Below are positions 58,440 to 64,000 of a stretch of 64,000 bases of DNA, in pieces. This DNA comes from Ascochyta rabiei (taxonomy: Eukaryota > Ascomycota > Dothideomycetes > Pleosporales > Didymellaceae), in NCBI RefSeq assembly GCF_004011695.2, contig NC_082406.1, forward strand, positions 2,108,001 through 2,172,000. The letters are read 5' to 3'. Position 1 is the first letter of the stretch; the number at the start of each line of letters is the position of its first letter. The notes beneath the pieces are model-generated. The model ran no database searches. It had not been told where the DNA came from and saw nothing but the letters and a program-made list of their open reading frames with translations. Both the position numbers and the translations under genes were made by a program.

Positions 58440-59300
58440 GTCTGAGCCATGTTAGTAGATGTAGGTTGGTGAGCGACTGGTGGATACAACATACCTCATT
58501 AAATCAGATTTTTTAAAGTGATCAGGGCGACGACAACCGTTACGAAGCCGCCGCGTCACACAGTGTGAATATCAAATAATCATCATAGAAATGATGGACC
58601 GTGTAGAAAGACAGGAATATGTCGTACCTGCGCGACGACAGTTAGCATGCGCTGTGCAGTAAAGCGTCTCGCAAAGTGAGCACGAGGGTATGTGCAATCA
58701 GTGATGCTATATCAACAAGTACTTCCCCTTCCGACACCCACAGGTTTGTACGCCTGTTTTTGATGGATGCCGGTCAAGGAGTACGATCTGTCCGCCCGGC
58801 GCATCGAGGGGTCTCATCAGGAAGGGAGAATGATTCGAGGATGGACAGAAGTCCTGCTGGAGTATGTACCTGAAGAGACTATGTTAGCCTCTCGGTCTCG
58901 AATCGAATGTTGAACAGTTGATGGTGTTGAGCATAATCAGACAAGGCTGAAACTTAATTGCGTGATAAGATCGACATTGTATATTCAGGTCGAGGAATGC
59001 CTTTCCGTGTCACAGTATCATCACTATGCTTGGGGTGATGGAGGGTGGTAAAGTGGGGGAGTCGTACCTTTTGAAAATCAAGATGGGAACAACGCTGCGA
59101 GAAGCCTACGAGAAAGCGAGAGAAAGCTAAGGTACAGTTAGCCAACTGATCAGACGCAAACGTATGAGTCGAAGCAATGCTGTGGTATGTGCATCATTGT
59201 ATTCTATAGTTTAGGTAGTCCTTCATGAATTGATAGGAATTGGATTGTTCGTGTATTGAGAATCATCTGCGCGTACGCAAGTTGGAGGAGAGGCTTACCA
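58440..59300 (-). ncRNA. Putative non-coding snoRNA host transcript with several introns
   Basis: On the minus strand a series of intron signals occurs without any coding frame. Donor GTAAGC at 59298 pairs with branch GCTAAC and acceptor GTAG ending at 59106. A 38-nt exon at 59105-59068 then ends AAAAG before donor GTACGA at 59067, which pairs with branch GGCTAAC and acceptor TTCAG ending at 58870. Acceptor-like AGs preceded by GCTAAC/ACTAAC also end at 58628 and near 58441. Three of these AGs are directly followed by GTACAT, GTACGA or GTATGT. The introns would be ~130-240 nt, longer than in the protein genes here, as expected for introns that host snoRNAs. The 5' and 3' limits are unknown. 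The snoRNA at 58930-59029 sits in the second intron. Support is by splice motifs only. Confidence 0.45.
58930..59029 (-). ncRNA. Box C/D snoRNA with two 18S rRNA guide segments
   Basis: Minus-strand features in order: terminal stem AGCATA (59029-59024), C box GTGATGA (59023-59017), guide AGGCATTCCTCG (59001-58990), D' box CTGA (58987-58984), guide TTAAGTTTCAGCCTTG (58957-58942), D box CTGA (58940-58937), closing stem TATGCT (58935-58930). The stem halves are exactly complementary. The second guide is complementary over 16 nt to the conserved 18S segment CAAGGCTGAAACTTAA, and the fifth-base rule points to its fourth base, G (from memory this is the yeast snR41 target Gm1126). The first guide is complementary over 12 nt to 18S CGAGGAATGCCT, at or next to the yeast snR57 site Gm1572. 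It would direct 2'-O-methylation in the nucleolus. It sits in an intron of the putative host transcript. Confidence 0.85.
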
Positions 59301-59832
59301 TATACTACGATTGAAAGCGCATCGCTGCGTCAGTGAAAATCAACAAACAAGAACGCGCGCATGCAAAGCGCGATGAGTTCGTGTTGGTGGTTGTGGTCAG
59401 AGTTGTTTTGGCGGAAAAATTGAGAGCTTGAGCGCGGACCGGATGTATGATTCGCCGTACCGCGGCGCTTACATAAACCTTCCCCAGCACGATGTGGTCA
59501 CCCAAACAGCGGAGCATTTGAAGTCGCGGGTGCTATCGTTATACATCATCAACCCTCAGAGGGTTGGGATACAAGCTCATCGAAGGGCTTTGATGTTGAA
59601 AGTAGTCAATCACGATCTCGAGTGCATGTTAAGGTCGCATAGGGCACCGAAATAATTGCTCAACTCGTCTGAGCTTCATCACGCAGTTGATTCTGGTTTG
59701 CCTTTTGCTCAGAGGCTTTGTTTCGCCCGGCATTTTGTTCGTCATTCGTCTGTTCCCAACGTGGGCAGCTACTCAAGCCAGCACAGCCTCTGTTAGAATT
59801 TCTACAGACACGAAATGCAGGAGGGACATCCT
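59301..59832. other. Intergenic between putative host transcript and APS kinase
   Basis: About 530 bp. Minus-strand TGATGA motifs occur near 59624 and 59547, but no partner D box and stem were found. Probably the APS kinase 3' UTR plus the host promoter. Confidence 0.35.
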
Positions 59833-60616
59833 CTACTGCGCCAACTTCAACAATCCCCTCTTCTCCAAGTACTGCGTAATCTCTGCCACCGCATCCTCGA
59901 CGCTCTTCTGATCACTCCTGATGTAGATCTCCGGGTTCTCAGGCGCCTCGTACGGGCTGCTGATACCGGTGAACTCTGGGATCTTACCCGCACGAGCGAG
60001 CTTGTAGAGACCCTTGGGGTCACGCGCTTCAGCGACCTCAAGCGGCAGGTCAACGAAGACTTCGATGAACTCGAGCGGTGCATCATTGCCCTTGACTTCG
60101 GCGTGCAGATCACGCGCAGTCTTGCGGTCGGCAGCGAAGGGCGAGATGAAGGATGTGATGGCGATTGTGGAGGAGTCAGCGAAGAGCTTTGCGACCTGTG
60201 ATCCGCATGTTAGCACCAGATGTAACCTCTGCGCTTCCAGCGCTGGCTGAGAGTAGCTCGTGGAGACAGAAAACACACCTCCGCGATACGCCTGATGTTC
60301 TCGTTGCGGTCCTTCTCGCTGAATCCGAGGTCTTTGTTCAACCCGAAGCGCACATTGTCGCCATCGAGACGGTAGGCAGCGAAGCCCAAATGCAACAAGT
60401 GCTGCTCGAGCGCAGTTGCGATTGTGGACTTTCCGGATGCAGAGAGACCGGTGAACCATATAGTGAAGCCAGGTTGCTTACGGAACGTGTTGCGCTCGGC
60501 GCGGGAGAGGGACGGGTGCCAGGTGATGTTGCTGGTAAGCTGTAAGTATGCGACCTTGCGTTTGGAAGACGAATCAATGGTGGGATGGTGGGATGGTGGG
60601 GCACTCACGTCGCCAT
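59833..60616 (-). CDS. Adenylylsulfate (APS) kinase
   Basis: APS kinase phosphorylates APS to PAPS with ATP in sulfate assimilation (yeast Met14, Aspergillus SD). Three exons on the minus strand: 60616-60609 (only 8 nt), 60531-60279 and 60195-59833, giving 207 residues. The 8-nt exon is required to obtain the conserved start [17 protein letters not shown]; without it the frame reads through an intron with no family similarity. The P-loop is GLSASGKST (31-39), followed by the substrate-binding [17 protein letters not shown] and the lid region [24 protein letters not shown] near the C-terminus is also typical. Length matches the family. Intron 1 (77 bp) contains three copies of a GGTGGGAT-like unit. 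Confidence 0.93.
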
Positions 60617-61552
60617 TTTGCTGAAAATTGTGGAAGTGAGAGAAGAATGAAGGGATGAATGGGTTCAAGATGGGCGGAGAACTCAAGGAAAGGAAGGCTG
60701 TTTGCTTTTAGTCAACCTTCGTTCAACAAATGCCGATTCTGCTTATAGTGATTGCATGCATCCCAAGAACCGACCTGCTAGTGTAGATGACGTGACGCGC
60801 CGGCCCGCTGCATCAACGCGACAAGCCGGGCCTCGCAACCTATCGCCCGACAAAACGTGCAGCCGGGCAAACGCGGGATGTTGTTGCGCAGCGACCTTCA
60901 TAGCCTTTTTCTGGTCGACGATACAGCGCGCTTGAGAATACATTTGCGTCAGGCAAAGCGGAATGTGAGGCAGTGCAGCAACCTGGAGAACCTGCCTTCG
61001 TTGTAATTGAAGCAAAGTGTACCTTGGGCAATGTGGTACCCTGTTTAGCTGCACACACAAACAAGTCGAGAAGTGATTGTAGAAAAGAGTCATGTTCTTC
61101 GAATGTGATCCATTTCCAACCCAGCTCACAGAGCTCCGACCATGCCATCGTCGTCTCTCGTAAATGCCTTGCTTACAAGAAACCTAGCAGGACCGACTTC
61201 CTCCACAAATTAAGTTGTAACCAGTCCATCTCCGCCCACCAAACGTCGTATACATTAGGAAGCAAAGGGGGTATGTGGTATGGACGCGCAAAAACGAACA
61301 AACAAGAGCTAGAGGAGGGGAGCATATGGCTAGTATGCTTTTGTGACATACCTGTCATGTCATATGTCTAAAGAAGAAAAGTGGCACCGAGCAGTAGACC
61401 CGGTTAGCGAGGAATCGTGAAGAACGTAAAAGCCACCTCGAGAATGAGTCGATATGGTGACGGTATGACAGAATTTATCAGGGTATGCAACGCCATATCC
61501 CGACGCGCCGTAACGCGAAAAAAGTACGGTGTGAACAATGTTGTAGTCGAGC
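60617..61552. other. Intergenic, no gene recognised
   Basis: About 940 bp between the APS kinase start and the 3' end of the coiled-coil gene, both on the minus strand. Short frames only; presumed APS kinase promoter and the 3' UTR of the upstream gene. Confidence 0.4.
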
Positions 61553-64000
61553 TTAGAAGCAGTTCAAGGTGCCCTTCTTCTTGCTCTTTTTGTTAGCATC
61601 ATTGAGAGCAGCCATGCGAGCCTCGAGGTGTGCGCGCTCTGCCTCCACGCGCAGACGAGCATTGCGCTCTTCCTCAACAGCCTGGAGGGAATGACGCGCC
61701 ATGCTGCGCTCCTTGCGCATGATGCTGAGCTCCTCCTCAAGTCCAGCGCACTTCTTTCTGAATTGATCCAGATCGCTCTTGGTCCTCTGGCTCGAAGATT
61801 CGAGGTCCGTCAGAGCATCTTCAAGGGTGGCCGTCAATTGCTTCTCAGCAAACAAGTGCTTCTCAATGGTGCGAATGCGAGCCTCCTGATCCTCAACCAG
61901 CTGAGCGTTTGCGATATCTTTACTCTGGTGACGCGAGGCGGGCGGTGACGGAGCGTTAGCTTGATTGGGAGGTGGACTGCCTGGTGGCAGAGGAGGCAGC
62001 GGAATAGCTGGCGGCGGCGAGGGCAGAGAGGTATGCGACATGCTCTTGCGAGCATTGGAGTTGTCAGAATTGGATCGTTGGAGGTCCTCGCGAGGGTCCA
62101 CGGAGACTCGGCTAGAGTTTCTCTTCATGTCCGCAAGCTGTGACTGAATATTGGTAAGTACCAAAGCTGCTGAATAAGGTGTGTAACTTACCTCGAGAAT
62201 AGCGACTTTCGCCCTGGAGTCTTCAAAGTCTTTCTCAAGTTGTTCGCGATGTACAATGACATCCTGTAGCTCACGACTGCGCTCCGTCTGAAGAGCAGAT
62301 AATCGGTTGTTGGTGGCCTCATGCTGATCCCAATTCTGATTAAGCTGGTCTTCCAGCTCCTGAACCAGACGAGAGCTCTTCTGCTCTTTCTCGCTGACGC
62401 GCTCGAGCTCCTTGATGGTTTCAGCATTAAGAACCTCGAACTCTTTCATGTTAGCTTTGAGAGTGTCGATTGTCTTGGTTGCATCAGATAGCTCGAGTCT
62501 TGCTGCCTGAAGATCGTCAAGAGCTTCGTCCATACGCGTTGTGAGTGACTTGCGGGACTCGACTAAAGACTCAATTTGCGATTGCACCTGATCCACGCCC
62601 GTCTCTTGGTTGAGAGCAGTAGATATGCCATGCAGCAGTGTCTCCAATTCGCCCTTGGTCTCTGACAGGTCGGTCTGGAGCACGGTGGTCGACTCTTTGT
62701 GCGTTGTTAGTTCTGATGTCAGCTTCTCCAGCTCAGCGGCATGAGACTTCTGTAGGGAATCCATGCCCTGTTCATGGTAGTCGATGGCAGCCTTGTGCTC
62801 CTCGATCTGATTCTCAAGGTTGGCCACGAGCGATTTGTGAGTATCGAGTTCCTTTTCGGTCAATGCTCTGGCCTCTGAGTATTCTTCGACCTGCTTGATG
62901 ATATTGGCGTGGGACTGCTCAAGCTCAGCTAGACGGGCAGCATTACTACCCGCAGTTGCTTTGTGCTCGTCGACCTGAGCTTGCAAAGCAGCAACGAGTT
63001 CTGCGTGCTTGACACGCTCTTGTTCAAGCGCTGCTGATGCTTGGGCACCTTTGACATCTTCTAGCTCGGTCAGTTGGGCGGTGTGGTTCGCCTGGAGCTG
63101 CTCCATAGCTGACTCTAGCTCTCGAACGGTGCTAAGATGTTGCTTCTCCGAGACTTTCGTGGCTTCGATGGCCTCGAGATGCTTGGATTGCCATTGAGCG
63201 GCCTCGTTTGTGAGACTGATCAGCTGTCGATGGCGTGTCGCATCTTCACCAGTCAGGTTGCCGTGGCCTTCCGTGGTGTCGGACAGTTGTCGATCAGACA
63301 GTACTTCGTCTGAAGACTCTGGCGATCTTGCCGAAGCTGTGAGGAGAGCCACCTGCTCTCGAAGCTCAAGCTCCCGCTGAGCGTGCGCGTTCTTCAGCTC
63401 CCTCATTTGCTCCTCGTTTTGCCTGATCTGGTCTTGCATGGTAGCAACGATGGAGATATCGAGCGGCGTGGAGGCTTTCAAACTGGATCGTTCCTTTGTC
63501 AGGCCGCTGATCAGAGTCATCTTGCTCTCCATCTCTTTCCGCACAGACGTAACTTCAGATTCCAACTCCTGGACTCTTTCGGACCTGGTGTTGAGCTCGG
63601 TCATAATGGCACTTAGATTGTTCTCAAAAGCCAAGGCGGACTCTTCTTCAAGCTTGTCCAGCGCCAAGCTACGGAGCGAGTTGACGGCACGGTTGGATCT
63701 ATCATTCGAGAGCAGAGCTTGGCTAGACTTGCGACGAATCATGTGAAGTGATGGAGAACTCGGGCGCGCGGTCAATTGGGCCTTGGTGACCTCGGACTTG
63801 AGCTCTTCAACGTAATCCAACGCATCCTGGTGTTGCTCTTGGAGTTCAGAATAGTCTCGTTTGAGCTCAGTGACACGTTGTTCTTTCTCAGCATGCAGTG
63901 TCTTTAGGGCCTGCAGCTCCTGAACCAGTATTGACTTCGGGACCGAGTATCCACTCTCGGTGGAAGCGGTCGACGATCTTCTAACATCAGGCTGTTCGTC
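61553..64000 (-). CDS. C-terminal part of a long coiled-coil protein, probably a kinesin (partial)
   Basis: The frame is open to the window edge, so the 5' part lies beyond 64000. Visible exons are 64000-62192 and 62143-61553, about 799 residues. The 48-bp intron (GTAAGT...TTCAG) is a multiple of three and free of stops, so it is easily read through by mistake. Almost the whole part is heptad coiled coil rich in Glu, Leu, Lys and Gln, broken near residue 615-660 by a Pro-rich linker (SLPSPPPAIPLPPLPPGSPP). After it follow two more coils and the short basic end KKSKKKGTLNCF. That combination matches the tail of a filamentous-fungal kinesin group from memory, but no motor domain is in the window to confirm it. 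Alternatives are other cytoskeletal coiled-coil proteins. Confidence 0.6.
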   Translation of the reverse strand, partial: DEQPDVRRSSTASTESGYSVPKSILVQELQALKTLHAEKEQRVTELKRDYSELQEQHQDALDYVEELKSEVTKAQLTARPSSPSLHMIRRKSSQALLSNDRSNRAVNSLRSLALDKLEEESALAFENNLSAIMTELNTRSERVQELESEVTSVRKEMESKMTLISGLTKERSSLKASTPLDISIVATMQDQIRQNEEQMRELKNAHAQRELELREQVALLTASARSPESSDEVLSDRQLSDTTEGHGNLTGEDATRHRQLISLTNEAAQWQSKHLEAIEATKVSEKQHLSTVRELESAMEQLQANHTAQLTELEDVKGAQASAALEQERVKHAELVAALQAQVDEHKATAGSNAARLAELEQSHANIIKQVEEYSEARALTEKELDTHKSLVANLENQIEEHKAAIDYHEQGMDSLQKSHAAELEKLTSELTTHKESTTVLQTDLSETKGELETLLHGISTALNQETGVDQVQSQIESLVESRKSLTTRMDEALDDLQAARLELSDATKTIDTLKANMKEFEVLNAETIKELERVSEKEQKSSRLVQELEDQLNQNWDQHEATNNRLSALQTERSRELQDVIVHREQLEKDFEDSRAKVAILEVSYTPYSAALVLTNIQSQLADMKRNSSRVSVDPREDLQRSNSDNSNARKSMSHTSLPSPPPAIPLPPLPPGSPPPNQANAPSPPASRHQSKDIANAQLVEDQEARIRTIEKHLFAEKQLTATLEDALTDLESSSQRTKSDLDQFRKKCAGLEEELSIMRKERSMARHSLQAVEEERNARLRVEAERAHLEARMAALNDANKKSKKKGTLNCF

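Noticed and set aside
58680..58830. Possible second structured RNA (CCCTTCC...GGAAGGG and CCGGCATCC...GGGTGTCGG pairings) in the host transcript
   Set aside because: A TGATGA follows the first stem, but no D box precedes the closing strand and the two stems compete, so no snoRNA class could be assigned.
59520..59650. TGATGA motifs suggesting more C/D snoRNAs upstream of the host transcript
   Set aside because: No CTGA with flanking stem at suitable distance, and no rRNA complementarity recognised.

Overview
The window is chromosomal DNA of a filamentous ascomycete, most likely a Dothideomycete and possibly Pleosporales. Genes are intron-poor, with introns mostly 46-60 bp carrying GTRNGT-type donors and CTAAC/CTGAC branch motifs. 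The gene set is fungal (Rxt2, Hem25, Nar1, TRAPPC11, an Ime2-type kinase, a Hei10-type RING protein, DUF3824), and one transposon island carries repeat-induced point mutation (RIP). The species assignment is inference; the gene and intron structure is read directly.

Layout. 0-5.6 kb: mitochondrial P5C dehydrogenase (+) and a DHA1-type MFS transporter (+). 5.8-9.4 kb: a nested island of three TA-flanked DNA transposons (an outer deleted pogo/Fot1-like element, a 434-bp MITE and a 1,864-bp Fot1/pogo element), all AT-rich. 9.6-15.7 kb: GH47 mannosidase, GH17 glucanase, TatD nuclease and an ABM-fold-like protein, all on +. 15.7-32.6 kb: sparse, with a secreted protein of unknown family plus a decayed paralogue next to it, a GNAT acetyltransferase (-), a BBE-type FAD oxidase (+) and a C2H2 regulator (+), separated by 3-kb stretches without recognisable genes. 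32.6-48 kb: dense housekeeping block: HEI10-like (-), RXT2 (-), TRAPPC11 (+), HEM25 (+), DUF3824 RS-rich protein (+), NAR1 (-), with many micro- and minisatellites between genes. 50-52.7 kb: Ime2/MAK-type kinase (-). 52.7-59.8 kb: no protein gene recognised, but the - strand of about 58.4-59.3 kb looks like an intron-rich non-coding host transcript. One intron there holds a convincing box C/D snoRNA (58930-59029) whose two guide segments are complementary to fungal 18S rRNA. 59.8-64 kb: APS kinase (-) and the 3' part of a long coiled-coil, probably kinesin, gene (-).

Themes. There is no obvious secondary-metabolite cluster or virulence island. Several genes serve meiosis and chromatin (HEI10-like, Ime2-like, Rxt2) and several serve core metabolism (P5CDH, Hem25 glycine carrier for haem, Nar1 for Fe-S proteins, APS kinase for sulfate). 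The strongest non-protein signals are the snoRNA with its unusual splice-site arrangement, the nested RIP-mutated transposons with a shared terminal-repeat design, and the decayed paralogue of the secreted protein.
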